From the NCBI GenBank assembly GCA_039028335.1, contig JBCCIF010000066.1:1-15833 (forward strand): a stretch of 15,833 nt of DNA, written 5' to 3'. Below, one piece after another: positions 5,903-13,822 of this stretch. The notes under the pieces are model-generated. The model did no database searches and was not told the DNA's origin. It saw nothing but the letters and a program-made list of their open reading frames with translations. This DNA comes from JABDKJ01 sp039028335. GTDB taxonomy: Bacteria; Bacteroidota; Bacteroidia; Flavobacteriales_D; JABDKJ01. The number at the start of each line of letters is the position of its first letter. Position 1 is the first letter of the stretch. A program made the position numbers and the translations under genes.

Positions 5903-7018
5903 ATTCCAATTGATCAAAGGATAGGCGTATTTGCGAATGAGCAATTTCTTGATTTCGTAGGGCTTGTCTTCAGTCGTCTTAGCGATATAGGCTTCGAACT
6001 CTTCTTTTTTCTCTTTGCTGTACTGCTTGCAGTATTCAGTGAGTCCATAAAGCATATCGTAAGCGATATAATTGTTTTCAAACAGTTTATACGAGCGGAA
6101 GATCGACCTGTCTATGATCGCTGCTAAGCGATTGGTTTTTTCATTGACATTGTCCGTTTCCTTCAAATGCGGAAATTGATCGCTGATGTTCTCTTGTATG
6201 CTCAAATGGATGCCCCCTTTGAAGCCATTCATACCCGCAATGATGTTCTGCAGGTCTTCTTCAGGTCGTTTTTCGTATTTGTTTCCTCTTTCGGTCGTCA
6301 GCAATTCTTCGATCTTGAATCGATCGCAGGGATCGTATTCATAAGAAACCGAAAGGGGACGAATCTTTAATGCTTCAAAGCCTTCACTAAAGCTGAGATC
6401 ACTTGCAGAGAGGTGCAGCATTTTCAAAAGCCCTTGTTGGGTGCGGTCATTGCCATCCTTGGCACGTCCTTCTCGCTGAGCCAACCAAATTGAGCTTTCG
6501 TTCTTCGTCACCTTATCGCGAATGTAATTCGATAAGATCAAAGAGTGCTTGTACATTTCACGAGGACCAGCACTTCTGATGACGGTAAAATTTTTATTGA
6601 GCTTGGTCAGATCATGCACAATCTCAGATGTCAAAAGATTATCACCAATGGCTGTTTCACAGGTCTGTAGATTGGCCTCTGTCATGGCAATATTGAGGAT
6701 AGCCGAATCCAAAATGATATCGCGGTGATTGGCGATGAACAAGTTTTTTTTGTCATTGCTCAATCGATCCAGACCGTTATGGGTAATCCCTGTGCTGGTC
6801 TTATCCAATAAACCTTTCACAAAGGGGCGCGAGACCTTCGATTGAAAATCGTGAATGCTTTGTACCTCGCTCAAAAGTACCATCCACTCGTCAAAAGATC
6901 GGCCAGTTTGATCAAAGGAAAGAACCTCGCGAAAGGCTCGGTCTTCTTTGAGTTTGTCCATCATCCCAGTGACATCTTCGTCTTTGTAGGGCGCTATTTC
7001 TGAATAATCAAAAGCCAA
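5888..7018 (-). CDS. Bacteroidota-type glycerol-phosphate acyltransferase family protein
   Basis: Belongs to the PlsB/PlsC acyltransferase superfamily, in the Bacteroidota subgroup usually labelled 1-acyl-sn-glycerol-3-phosphate acyltransferase; such enzymes build phosphatidic acid at the inner membrane. Visible motifs are NHRDIILDSA (about 6698-6730), the catalytic His block, and WLAQREGRAKDGND (about 6446-6487), which corresponds to the glycerol-phosphate-binding EGTR-like motif. The catalytic block reads H-x5-D rather than the textbook H-x4-D. I prefer TTG 7018, giving an N-terminus AFDYSEIAPYKDEDV directly after Met as I recall for relatives. ATG 7057 would add 13 unusual residues and leave only 23 nt before the divergent gene. 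The exact acyl-acceptor is unproven. Confidence 0.85.
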   Translation of the reverse strand: MAFDYSEIAPYKDEDVTGMMDKLKEDRAFREVLSFDQTGRSFDEWMVLLSEVQSIHDFQSKVSRPFVKGLLDKTSTGITHNGLDRLSNDKKNLFIANHRDIILDSAILNIAMTEANLQTCETAIGDNLLTSEIVHDLTKLNKNFTVIRSAGPREMYKHSLILSNYIRDKVTKNESSIWLAQREGRAKDGNDRTQQGLLKMLHLSASDLSFSEGFEALKIRPLSVSYEYDPCDRFKIEELLTTERGNKYEKRPEEDLQNIIAGMNGFKGGIHLSIQENISDQFPHLKETDNVNEKTNRLAAIIDRSIFRSYKLFENNYIAYDMLYGLTEYCKQYSKEKKEEFEAYIAKTTEDKPYEIKKLLIRKYAYPLINWNSASQ

Positions 7019-7080
7019 ATAGATTGCTTCTCGATGAACAAAAAAACAAATATTCATTAATTTGAAGAAATTTTAATTGC

Positions 7081-7701
7081 ATGAGAACGATTTGTTGCTT
7101 GTTGGTCTTCTTTTTCATCTTTGCCTGTAATCCCAAAAAAGCGCAAGTCGACTTGCCGGAATTGAGCCATCCCAAACACATAGAGCTCAATGAGCAGTAT
7201 GCGGATGCAGAGAAATCTCCTTTGAAAAAGGAAGACTTGGCGAAGTTCAAATCCTTGAAATTTTATCCGGCTAATGAGGCCTTTAAGGTGAAAGCGCAGA
7301 TTGAACGCACACCAGAGGCCAAGCCTTTTGAAATGGTGACCAGTACAGATCGCTTACCCGTTTATCGCAAATACATGAATCTGAAGTTCACCATTGATGG
7401 GGTAGAGCAACAATTGGCGGCCTACCGCAACCAAGCATTTATCGGGCATCCCGAATACGGGAATCTGCTTTTTATTCCTTTTCTAGATGAAACCAATGGC
7501 ATAGAAAGTTATGGAGGAGGTCGTTATATCGATATTGAAATTCCGGATGAGAATGCGACAGAAATACTTTTGGATTTCAATGGCTGCTATAATCCCTATT
7601 GTGCATACAATGACAAATATTCCTGTCCGAAACCCCCATTAGAAAACGCATTGGATGTCGAGATCAAAGCAGGTGTTCAATACGGTCTGATCCTGGACTG
7701 A
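7081..7701 (+). CDS. DUF1684 family lipoprotein
   Basis: A 206-residue protein with a lipoprotein signal (MRTICCLLVFFFIFAC, Cys16). The C-terminal half has the DUF1684 signature: LLFIPFLDETNGIESYGGGRYIDIE, then LLDFNGCYNPYCAYNDKYSCPKPPLENAL. The normally conserved D-x-T-x-G...YGGGRY and NPYCAY...YSCP..P.EN motifs are all intact. Members are common in Bacteroidota and Actinobacteria; their biochemical role is not established. The gene is transcribed divergently from the acyltransferase across a short AT-rich gap and converges on the TPR-like gene with only 3 nt between stops. Probably held on the periplasmic or outer membrane. Confidence 0.9.
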   Translation: MRTICCLLVFFFIFACNPKKAQVDLPELSHPKHIELNEQYADAEKSPLKKEDLAKFKSLKFYPANEAFKVKAQIERTPEAKPFEMVTSTDRLPVYRKYMNLKFTIDGVEQQLAAYRNQAFIGHPEYGNLLFIPFLDETNGIESYGGGRYIDIEIPDENATEILLDFNGCYNPYCAYNDKYSCPKPPLENALDVEIKAGVQYGLILD

Positions 7702-7704
7702 GTA

Positions 7705-8457
7705 TTATTTATACGATTGATCCCAAGTATATTGTGAAGCGGACTTGTAATTTTTGAAATAATAGGTCTGTCCCCAAGGCTGGACTACTTTTCTATAGAA
7801 GTCACCTTTGCCATCTTTCACCACGATGCGCTCGGTAATGACCTTCTTTCCTTCTTCAAAGGTCTTTTCATGCACGCCATCTTCGTATTCTTCTCCTAAA
7901 GATGTGCGCAATTCTTCGACAGTCATGACTTCAGGTCGCTCGCTCTTCACGGTCATGGTCTTCGGTGCTTCTTGCTTATCTTCAACGGGTGGTGGAGGCA
8001 AATTGACTTGAGGATCAACATCTGCATTGGCTCTTTCCAACTCTTTTTCATAGGCTTTTTGTACCCGTTCTTCTTGATCTTCGGGCTGACTTATGGGTGG
8101 GGGGAGCGCTGTTTGTTCTGGCTGTTTTTCTTCTTCCTCTTCGGGCTCAACGTAATTGGCCAATGCCAATTTAACGTCTTCCATTTTCACTTTAGGAAAT
8201 TGATTCAAAGGTCTTCTTTCGTGCGCTCTTTCATACAATGCCAATGCCTCATCGAATTGATGAGAGCTAAAGAGGTCATGTGCCTCGCTCATCAAGGCTT
8301 GGAATTCGACATCCTTCTTCGCGGCTTTTTCTTCCTGTTTTAATGCTTTGGCTTTGGCCTTACCGGAAAGTCCATCCAGCGATTTGTCTTGCGCTTGCGC
8401 AGCGCATACCATACCAAAAACCAAAAGTAAGGACCAGCATATCTTCATAAGAGACAT
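7705..8457 (-). CDS. Secreted TPR-like protein with acidic/proline-rich linker
   Basis: A 250-residue exported protein. A signal peptide spans about residues 1-22 (ending CAAQAQ). ATG 8448 (residue 4) is an equally good start. Residues about 45-95 contain a TPR-like helical pair (EALALYERAHERRPLNQFPKV). Residues about 100-175 are a low-complexity Glu/Pro/Gln linker with an EEEEE run. The C-terminal part, about 180-250, has TVEELRTSLGEEYEDGVHEKT and ends WGQTYYFKNYKSASQYTWDQSYK. The linker suggests a periplasmic protein that spans or tethers. I know no function. It is monocistronic: convergent with the DUF1684 gene and divergent from the coiled-coil lipoprotein gene. Confidence 0.8.
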   Translation of the reverse strand: MSLMKICWSLLLVFGMVCAAQAQDKSLDGLSGKAKAKALKQEEKAAKKDVEFQALMSEAHDLFSSHQFDEALALYERAHERRPLNQFPKVKMEDVKLALANYVEPEEEEEKQPEQTALPPPISQPEDQEERVQKAYEKELERANADVDPQVNLPPPPVEDKQEAPKTMTVKSERPEVMTVEELRTSLGEEYEDGVHEKTFEEGKKVITERIVVKDGKGDFYRKVVQPWGQTYYFKNYKSASQYTWDQSYK

Positions 8458-8473
8458 TTGTCAAAAATAAAGC

Positions 8474-8481
8474 CAAAATTA
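8474..8481 (-). promoter_or_regulatory. Candidate -7 element (TAATTTTG on minus strand)
   Basis: TAATTTTG fits TAnnTTTG and ends 16 nt before the start codon of the TPR-like gene, a normal place for this promoter class. A TTG on the same strand (8496-8498) is 14 nt away, shorter than the usual 17-23 nt, so only the -7 half is convincing. Confidence 0.4.
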
Positions 8482-8662
8482 CATATTTATTGCCTCAATT
8501 GCTCTTCAGGTCAGTTGATATACGAACAAAGCCAGGCTTAATCGGATTTGGCTTTTTGCAAAAAAATGTGAAAAACGGAATTTTCTCCTTTTAAAAAATA
8601 CTGGATAAGGTAAATCACAGTTCTTAAAGTGTTAATCTGATGTATAATTAAATTTTGAATCC

Positions 8663-9502
8663 ATGAAATACGCAGCAGCCTTTATCTTGTCTTTATTTCT
8701 ATTTGCTTGTTCGCATACCGATCAGCATACCGAGGAGATTAAGAACACCAACGAGCAATTACTAACCTCTATTCAAAGTAAGAATGCCCAGATTTCTGAA
8801 TTGATGAAATCCATTAAGGATATCAGAGAGAATTTGGATGATGCCAAAAGCCAACAGGGATTAATTCTAACTGCTCATAGCGGTATGGAGAGTCCTATGG
8901 ACCTTAAAGCTTCCATTATCGAAGACATTGAATTATTGCATCAATTGATTGAAGATAGTAAATGGGACATCAAAGATCTCGAGAAGAACCTGAATCGAAG
9001 AAATGCGAAGAATGAAGAATTGCGCTTGCTCCTAACTTCATTAAAAGAGAACTTGCAAGAACGCGATAAAGAGATTTTAAACATGAAAGAGCAATTGATC
9101 GATTGGGATGCGGCTTATGCGCAGTTGAGTGATGAATTGGATATTGCTGTCGTGAGCAATGAAATTTTGACCGATGAAATGAATCGGGTTTATTTCACCT
9201 GCGGGACCTATAAGGAATTAAAAGGCAAAGGTGTGGTGCAGAAGAAAGGCGGAATCCTTGGCGTAGGAGGCAATAAAGACCTGAAAGATGGCTTCAGCAA
9301 GAATCATTTTACCGAAGTTGATCTGCGCGATCTAAAACGCATCCCTATCAATGCGAAGAAATTAGAGATCATTACACCGCATGACGAAGATTCCTACTAT
9401 ATCGAAATGAACGAAGAGCATGTCATCACCGAATTGGTTATTCACGACAAAGAAAAATTTTGGAATGCAAGTAAATATCTGACTATAGTGGTCAATCAAT
9501 AG
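8663..9502 (+). CDS. Coiled-coil lipoprotein
   Basis: A 279-residue protein with a lipoprotein signal (MKYAAAFILSLFLFAC, Cys16). Residues about 22-165 are a nearly continuous heptad-rich coiled coil (for example EEIKNTNEQLLTSIQSKNAQ, later LLLTSLKENLQERDKEILNM). A short globular tail starts at about 180: YFTCGTYKELKGKGVVQKKGGILGVGG, then KNHFTEVDLRDLKRIPINAKKLEIITPH. This coil-plus-tail layout recurs in Bacteroidota lipoproteins, some annotated as adhesins; I would not transfer that label. It probably forms a lipid-anchored rod in the periplasm or on the surface. The gene stands alone, with a 205-nt upstream region shared with the divergent gene and an intrinsic terminator 24 nt after its stop. 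Confidence 0.85.
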   Translation: MKYAAAFILSLFLFACSHTDQHTEEIKNTNEQLLTSIQSKNAQISELMKSIKDIRENLDDAKSQQGLILTAHSGMESPMDLKASIIEDIELLHQLIEDSKWDIKDLEKNLNRRNAKNEELRLLLTSLKENLQERDKEILNMKEQLIDWDAAYAQLSDELDIAVVSNEILTDEMNRVYFTCGTYKELKGKGVVQKKGGILGVGGNKDLKDGFSKNHFTEVDLRDLKRIPINAKKLEIITPHDEDSYYIEMNEEHVITELVIHDKEKFWNASKYLTIVVNQ

Positions 9503-9525
9503 ATTACTACACTTACTAAACTTAG

Positions 9526-9558
9526 AATCCCTTTGGCTTTGTCAGAGGGATTTTTTTT
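9526..9558 (+). terminator. Intrinsic terminator of the coiled-coil lipoprotein gene
   Basis: Stem 9526-9535 pairs with 9543-9552 (10 bp including one G-T wobble) around a 7-nt loop, followed by eight T residues to 9558. The convergent methyltransferase gene's stop codon (9542-9544) lies inside this hairpin. Confidence 0.85.
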
Positions 9559-10342
9559 GCCATCGCATGAGATACATGTAGGGAATATTTCCTTTATGTT
9601 TAGTGAACTGATAATGTTCATCAGAAATCTTTTCCATATGAGGAAAACACTTGTAGCAGGAATAGGGAAATTCCTCATAGGCCTTCAGTTCTAGACCGGC
9701 ATTGAGCAGAGCAGTAAAAATCGAGCTGGTTGGATGATTCCAGAAGTATTCTGTACCGCTTAAACCTTCTTTGTTTTCGGTATAAGTCTCGCTAATGTTG
9801 TCTGCAAAAGGTTCTTCTCGGGTGAAATAGGGATAGCCAAATTCGCTGTAATCATCATCCAACATGTACATCACAGGATGAAAGTCGACCATTAGGAATT
9901 CTCCACCTTCCTTCAGAAAATGAGCAATATTCTTGGCCCAATGCGCCAAACGAGGTATCCATACGATGGTTCCGTAAGAAGTAAAGACCCAATCAAATTT
10001 ACCGGAGACTTGTTGCTCAGCTTCCATGACATTGGCTTCTACAAATTGCGCATTTAAATTGAGCTCTTTGTTAAATTCTCTTGCCTTGGCAATAGCTTCT
10101 GAGGAAAAATCTAATCCGGTCACCTGGGCACCCATTCTTTGAAGTGAAAGACTGTCTTGCCCAAAATGACATTGAAGGTGAAGAATGTCTTTTCCTTTCA
10201 CATCTCCAAAATGCTTTAATTCTGGATGATTCAATGAATTTCTTCCTTCTAGGAAAGAGGATTGGCCGTACATGTCACTTTTCAAGTGTATGCTCACTCT
10301 CTTGTTCCAGTGCTCTTTATTGGATTGGAAATAGGTCTTCAT
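9542..10342 (-). CDS. Class I SAM-dependent methyltransferase
   Basis: A 266-residue soluble enzyme of the Rossmann methyltransferase fold. Motif I reads DILHLQCHFGQDSL (about 52-65), a His/Gln/Cys-rich variant of the usual glycine loop that is typical of one Bacteroidota-rich group. It is followed by the acidic ribose-binding strand VTGLDFSSEAI (about 74-84), the FDWVFTSYGTIVW segment (motif IV region) and FLKEGGEFLMVDFHPV (post-I strand region). The C-terminal HPTSSIFTALLNAGLELKAYEEFPYS is shared by small-molecule methyltransferases. The substrate is unknown. I start at ATG 10342; the longer frame from 10375 would overlap the upstream gene's terminator. It is separated from that operon by this terminator, so it should have its own promoter. 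Confidence 0.88.
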   Translation of the reverse strand: MKTYFQSNKEHWNKRVSIHLKSDMYGQSSFLEGRNSLNHPELKHFGDVKGKDILHLQCHFGQDSLSLQRMGAQVTGLDFSSEAIAKAREFNKELNLNAQFVEANVMEAEQQVSGKFDWVFTSYGTIVWIPRLAHWAKNIAHFLKEGGEFLMVDFHPVMYMLDDDYSEFGYPYFTREEPFADNISETYTENKEGLSGTEYFWNHPTSSIFTALLNAGLELKAYEEFPYSCYKCFPHMEKISDEHYQFTKHKGNIPYMYLMRWQKKSL

Positions 10343-10350
10343 AATGCAAA

Positions 10351-10381
10351 TAAAAAAAGGCGTTGATGAAATCAACGCCTT
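10351..10381 (-). terminator. Strong intrinsic terminator closing the sigma/MscS run
   Basis: Perfect 11-bp stem (10357-10367 with 10371-10381), 3-nt loop, and on the minus strand a run of seven T residues. It lies 24 nt after the stop of the small LTxxQ-like gene. Confidence 0.9.
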
Positions 10382-10404
10382 CTCTCGAATTATTTTTCAG
10401 GAAT

Positions 10405-10842
10405 TTATTTTCCTGGTGCAGGAGTCATTTTAGCTTTTGGCTTTTGAACCGTGCGCATCTCCTTGTATTTCTTTTTCTGCTCATCAGTAAGAATTGACTC
10501 AAATTTTTGATTTGCTTCATTTCTGACCATCATTTGCTTTTCTCTCAACTCCTTCATCATGTTCGTTACTTCTTCTCTCTGCTCTGCAGTAGCATCCTGA
10601 GGAAGTCCTGCTCTCATATCCATCACTTCTTGACGAAGTTTGTTGATCTCTTGATACTTCTCTTGCGTTTCTGCATCAATAGCAGCTTTTTTCTCAACTT
10701 GAGCTGGCGTAAGGTTTAATTCCTTGGCCATTCTTTCAGCTTGTACCTGAGCTCTGGTTTGTTTTTCCATTGCTTTATCTTGAGCTGTAGCATTGAAGCA
10801 TAATCCAAGCGCAAGAAGTGAAATTCCTATAATCTTTTTCAT
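10405..10842 (-). CDS. Small periplasmic Spy/LTxxQ-like protein
   Basis: A 145-residue exported, helical, Met-, Gln- and Lys-rich protein. ATG 10842 gives a clean signal peptide (MKKIIGISLLALGLCFNATAQ), so I prefer it to ATG 10860. The mature part has LNLTPAQVEKKAAIDAETQ near residues 43-61 and ILTDEQKKKYKEM near 117-129, two LTxxQ-type repeats as in Spy/CpxP-like proteins, joined by a long helix with LREKQMMVRNEANQKFES. Spy and CpxP are periplasmic chaperone or stress-response proteins in E. coli. Similarity here rests on the paired repeats and helical layout only. It lies 37 nt after the DUF3078 gene on the same strand and ends in a strong terminator, so it is probably the last gene of that operon. 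Confidence 0.8.
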   Translation of the reverse strand: MKKIIGISLLALGLCFNATAQDKAMEKQTRAQVQAERMAKELNLTPAQVEKKAAIDAETQEKYQEINKLRQEVMDMRAGLPQDATAEQREEVTNMMKELREKQMMVRNEANQKFESILTDEQKKKYKEMRTVQKPKAKMTPAPGK

Positions 10843-10879
10843 ATTTTTCTGTAATTCCATTTAATACGGACTAAATTTA

Positions 10880-11887
10880 TTAAAAATTGTATAAGAATCC
10901 TAGATTAAATACTTCCTTAAATTGAACAGCTCTTCCGTTGTAGGGCGTAGCATTCGCATCATCTGCATCTTTTAGAATCAAAACATCATGATCGTAAATA
11001 GCAGCTGCACCTAAAGTACAGGAGATGTATTTATTCACTTTGAATCCAAGTAAAGCGTCCCAGTTAATATCGATTCTCGTTGGCGTCTCAAAGTTCTGAA
11101 ACAGGTTCAAATTCGTTACGAAAGTTACATTTTCCATCAATTCATCTTGAAAACGCCCTCTGAAATAGGCACCGAATTCAGAACGTACTTTCTCACCTGT
11201 GCCCGGTTCGAATTGTCCTGTAGGAACGCCAGAACCGTCCAAAATTGGATTACCCGGTGCGACACCAAAAGCCCCGACATCAGCCAAGTCCTGATCATTG
11301 ACAATGGTCCATTTTGCCGTAACAGGAGAAATGAAAAAAGATAAGTTCTCATTGGGTTTGTTTTCAATACCTAAACCGGCCGTAATATAACCTGGCGACA
11401 TAAAGTCTGAAATTCGCGATCTGGTATCCGGATCCAACCCCTCTGCAAATTGTGATCTGAATTCAGCAAAAGCTGAGTAATACCACTTTTCATTCCATGC
11501 CTGATAACCGTAGTTTGAAAGTAGGTTAATGACATCATCCGTCTTTACGACATCGAGGTTTTTTTGATCCAACAAACCGTAAGCCAGGTTCAAGGAATTG
11601 TCCCATTTGCTTTTCCCTTTTTTCATGTTGGCATAGAAATTCGCCATGGCAACACCAGAGATGGAATTTACACCACCAGCTGCCCAATTACTAAAACTGA
11701 CTTGACTGAAATTAAAGGAAAAAAGTCCTCCAGTCCACCATACCGTATCTTGCGGTTCTTGCAATTCATCTTCGGCCAGCGCGAACTCCTCCATATTTAA
11801 AATTTGATAAGAAGGATTGTTTGATAGCTGACTGAAACCACTGATTGTCAGCAAAGTGGCAATCAACACACTACTTATTTTTTTCAT
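10880..11887 (-). CDS. DUF3078 outer-membrane beta-barrel protein
   Basis: A 335-residue exported protein with a signal peptide (MKKISSVLIATLLTISGFSQ). Near residues 50-80, WWTGGLFSFNFSQVSFSNWA and the following AGGVNSISG form the characteristic DUF3078 opening. The rest shows alternating beta strands rich in aromatic residues (WYYSAFAEFRSQF, GAYFRGRFQDEL) and ends in FNLGFLYNF, the terminal aromatic expected of an outer-membrane barrel. DUF3078 is widespread in Bacteroidota with no assigned substrate. It sits 31 nt downstream of the MscS gene and 37 nt upstream of the small LTxxQ-like gene, all on one strand, which suggests a shared envelope-stress or osmotic role. Confidence 0.9.
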   Translation of the reverse strand: MKKISSVLIATLLTISGFSQLSNNPSYQILNMEEFALAEDELQEPQDTVWWTGGLFSFNFSQVSFSNWAAGGVNSISGVAMANFYANMKKGKSKWDNSLNLAYGLLDQKNLDVVKTDDVINLLSNYGYQAWNEKWYYSAFAEFRSQFAEGLDPDTRSRISDFMSPGYITAGLGIENKPNENLSFFISPVTAKWTIVNDQDLADVGAFGVAPGNPILDGSGVPTGQFEPGTGEKVRSEFGAYFRGRFQDELMENVTFVTNLNLFQNFETPTRIDINWDALLGFKVNKYISCTLGAAAIYDHDVLILKDADDANATPYNGRAVQFKEVFNLGFLYNF

Positions 11888-11918
11888 ATTCTACTATAAT
11901 TTCAATTTGATTTATTAC

Positions 11919-12791
11919 TTAAGATTTTTGATGTACGTCCATTTGCGGGAATGGAATTTCAACACCTGCCGCATCAAGGGCTTCTTTCCCTGCTTGATAG
12001 ATATCAAAATAAACATCCCAATAGTCTTCTGGATTTGTATGTGGACGAACCGCTAAATTCACGCTGCTATCACCCAGTTCAACGACACCAACAAAAGGAG
12101 CTGGATCATTCAATACTTTAGGGTGATTGTTCATAACGGTCATTAATGCTTCTTTTGCTTTATTGATATCATCTCCATATCCTATACCCATCGTCAAGTC
12201 AACTCTGATCTTACCTTGCTCAGAAAAATTCACCATGTCGCCATTGGACAATGGACCATTGGGGAGTATGACTGTTTTGTTTTCTGGGGTCAAAAGCTTT
12301 GTGACAAAGATTTGAATTTCTTTGACATGTCCTGTATGTCCCATAGCACTTATTAAGTCACCTACCTTGAAAGGTTTGAAGATGAGGAGCATTACCCCTC
12401 CTGCAAAATTTTGTAAAGTCCCCGATAAGGCCATCCCAACTGCGAGGCCGGCAGCACCAAGTATGGCGATAAATGAGGTCATCGGCACGCCAAATAGGCC
12501 TAAAACGGTAATAATGAGCAGTACTTTCAGCAAGGTCCCAACCAAGCTGCCTAAGAAAGGGCGAAGAGATTCATCCACGCCTCTCTTTTCCATGACTTTT
12601 TTAAATAGACCTACAATTCTTTTGATAACCCAAAGTCCGATTAAAAGGACCGCAATGGCCTTTAATAAGGGAAGTCCGTATTCGACAATGGTTCCAATGG
12701 GATCGGCCTTGATTTGATCTATAAAGTTCATCCCTTGTTCTGCAACACCTTCAGTGGCTGCTGCACCTGCTTCTAATTCATCTTGATTCAT
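11919..12791 (-). CDS. mscS: MscS-type small-conductance mechanosensitive channel
   Basis: A 290-residue inner-membrane channel that opens under membrane tension and releases solutes on osmotic downshock. The three expected helices are visible: about 41-58, 84-101, and the pore helix TM3 about 106-139, where GLAVGMALSGTLQNFAGGVM carries the Gly/Ala packing pattern. The beta domain follows with KPFKVGDLI (139-147) and VILPNGPLSNGDMVNFS (174-190), then an alpha/beta C-terminal domain to the end. The length is normal (E. coli MscS is 286). An AAAGGA sequence precedes ATG 12791. It lies 16 nt downstream of the second MscS-like gene and is likely co-transcribed with the sigma factor. Confidence 0.93.
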   Translation of the reverse strand: MNQDELEAGAAATEGVAEQGMNFIDQIKADPIGTIVEYGLPLLKAIAVLLIGLWVIKRIVGLFKKVMEKRGVDESLRPFLGSLVGTLLKVLLIITVLGLFGVPMTSFIAILGAAGLAVGMALSGTLQNFAGGVMLLIFKPFKVGDLISAMGHTGHVKEIQIFVTKLLTPENKTVILPNGPLSNGDMVNFSEQGKIRVDLTMGIGYGDDINKAKEALMTVMNNHPKVLNDPAPFVGVVELGDSSVNLAVRPHTNPEDYWDVYFDIYQAGKEALDAAGVEIPFPQMDVHQKS

Positions 12792-12807
12792 GTTGTTCCT
12801 TTGAATA

Positions 12808-13626
12808 TTAGTTTATGATTTCTACTTTTTCATTTAAAAGTCTTTTTGACGGAAGTACGATTTTCTTGTCACCGTCTTTGATAATGACACTCATGTTGTC
12901 AACCTTTTCTATTGTCCCGGTTATTTCGCCTATTTTAATTTTGGCACCTACTTCAAATTTGGCTTTGCCATAGTAACTGCTTAGAATATTGCTGACAATA
13001 TCTTTTGATGCAATGCCATAGGCGACTGCGAAGGCGATAAGCATTGAGCCCATGATCATAATTAAATAGGTGGTGATTAAATCGGTTTCTATACCCGCTT
13101 GATTCATGGCTGTTATGGCTACCAATACCAAAAGAAGGTAATAGACTATATTACTAATGGCTTGAGCGCCAGAAAGTCCAATAGAATTGGTAACCGAATA
13201 GACCCCTTTCTTGACCAATGTGGCAATCAACATCCCAATTAAGAAGACCACTAGAGCGGTAATGATTGTCGGTACATATGCGATGAGACTCTTGATCCCA
13301 GAGGAAATGGCTTCGACATTTAAATAATCAGTTGCGACAATAATGAATACCATCAGAATAATCCAATAGACGATGCTGGCGATGATTTTAGATAGAGGGG
13401 AGCGAAGCCCGATATTGCCCAATACCTCAGACAGCTTTATTCTATCGGAAAGTTCATCCAATTTTATCGCCTTTAAAATGCGCTTGATGATGAATCGCAT
13501 GAGCCAAGCAAATAGCCAACCGACCAAAACGATAATTAGTGCGACAATAAACTTGGGTAAAAAACTCATGAGTATGTCCCATAAGTTTTGAAATGCAGCG
13601 AATATGCTATCTTTTAACTTAACCAT
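12808..13626 (-). CDS. MscS-like membrane protein with TM-helix repeats
   Basis: A 272-residue membrane protein. Five hydrophobic segments lie at about 24-46, 81-102, 117-138, 158-174 and 183-205. Two of them are similar to each other (IASIVYWIILMVF and ISNIVYYLLLVLV), the 'conserved TM helix' repeat found in MscS-related proteins. The tail (225-262: VGAKIKIGEITGTIEKVDNM, then KKIVLPSKRLL) is the MscS beta domain but stops there, so the large C-terminal vestibule is missing. The pore helix lacks the Gly-rich pattern of the neighbouring MscS. It may be a separate small channel or a modulator of that MscS. ATG 13626 overlaps the preceding gene by 8 nt. Confidence 0.85.
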   Translation of the reverse strand: MVKLKDSIFAAFQNLWDILMSFLPKFIVALIIVLVGWLFAWLMRFIIKRILKAIKLDELSDRIKLSEVLGNIGLRSPLSKIIASIVYWIILMVFIIVATDYLNVEAISSGIKSLIAYVPTIITALVVFLIGMLIATLVKKGVYSVTNSIGLSGAQAISNIVYYLLLVLVAITAMNQAGIETDLITTYLIMIMGSMLIAFAVAYGIASKDIVSNILSSYYGKAKFEVGAKIKIGEITGTIEKVDNMSVIIKDGDKKIVLPSKRLLNEKVEIIN

Positions 13627-13822
13627 TTTCTTGATTATTGGTATCTTCTAGGTGTTTGTCTGATTTGAATTTGTCGAGCAATACGTTTGAATAATCTCCT
13701 AAGAACAGTTGAACAAAACGCAAGACCAATACAATGGACTTTACACTTGTCATCAATTCCTCTTTCGAATTCTCTGGAGCACTCTCGTTGGGCTCGATGA
13801 TATGAAATACATTATTACTCAT
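13619..13822 (-). CDS. Small 67-residue protein between sigma factor and MscS-like genes
   Basis: Starts ATG 13822, overlapping the sigma factor stop by 8 nt, and ends overlapping the next start by 8 nt, so it is embedded in a translationally coupled chain. It has an acidic Asn/Glu-rich N-terminus (residues 1-24), a hydrophobic or amphipathic helix (about 25-50, TSVKSIVLVLRFVQLFLGDY) and a charged tail. No zinc-finger or DUF4880/FecR-like feature is visible. The gene's position directly behind an ECF sigma factor is where anti-sigma factors usually lie, but this one is very short and shows no known anti-sigma domain. Function unknown. Confidence 0.75.
   Translation of the reverse strand: MSNNVFHIIEPNESAPENSKEELMTSVKSIVLVLRFVQLFLGDYSNVLLDKFKSDKHLEDTNNQENG

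Noticed and set aside
7972..8343. Plus-strand 123-residue open frame opposite the TPR-like gene
   Set aside because: Phe/Leu-rich antisense product of the Glu/Pro/Lys-rich linker; no independent support.
10343..10375. ATG 10375 as start of the methyltransferase
   Set aside because: It lies inside the strong terminator of the upstream operon; ATG 10342 gives a normal family N-terminus.
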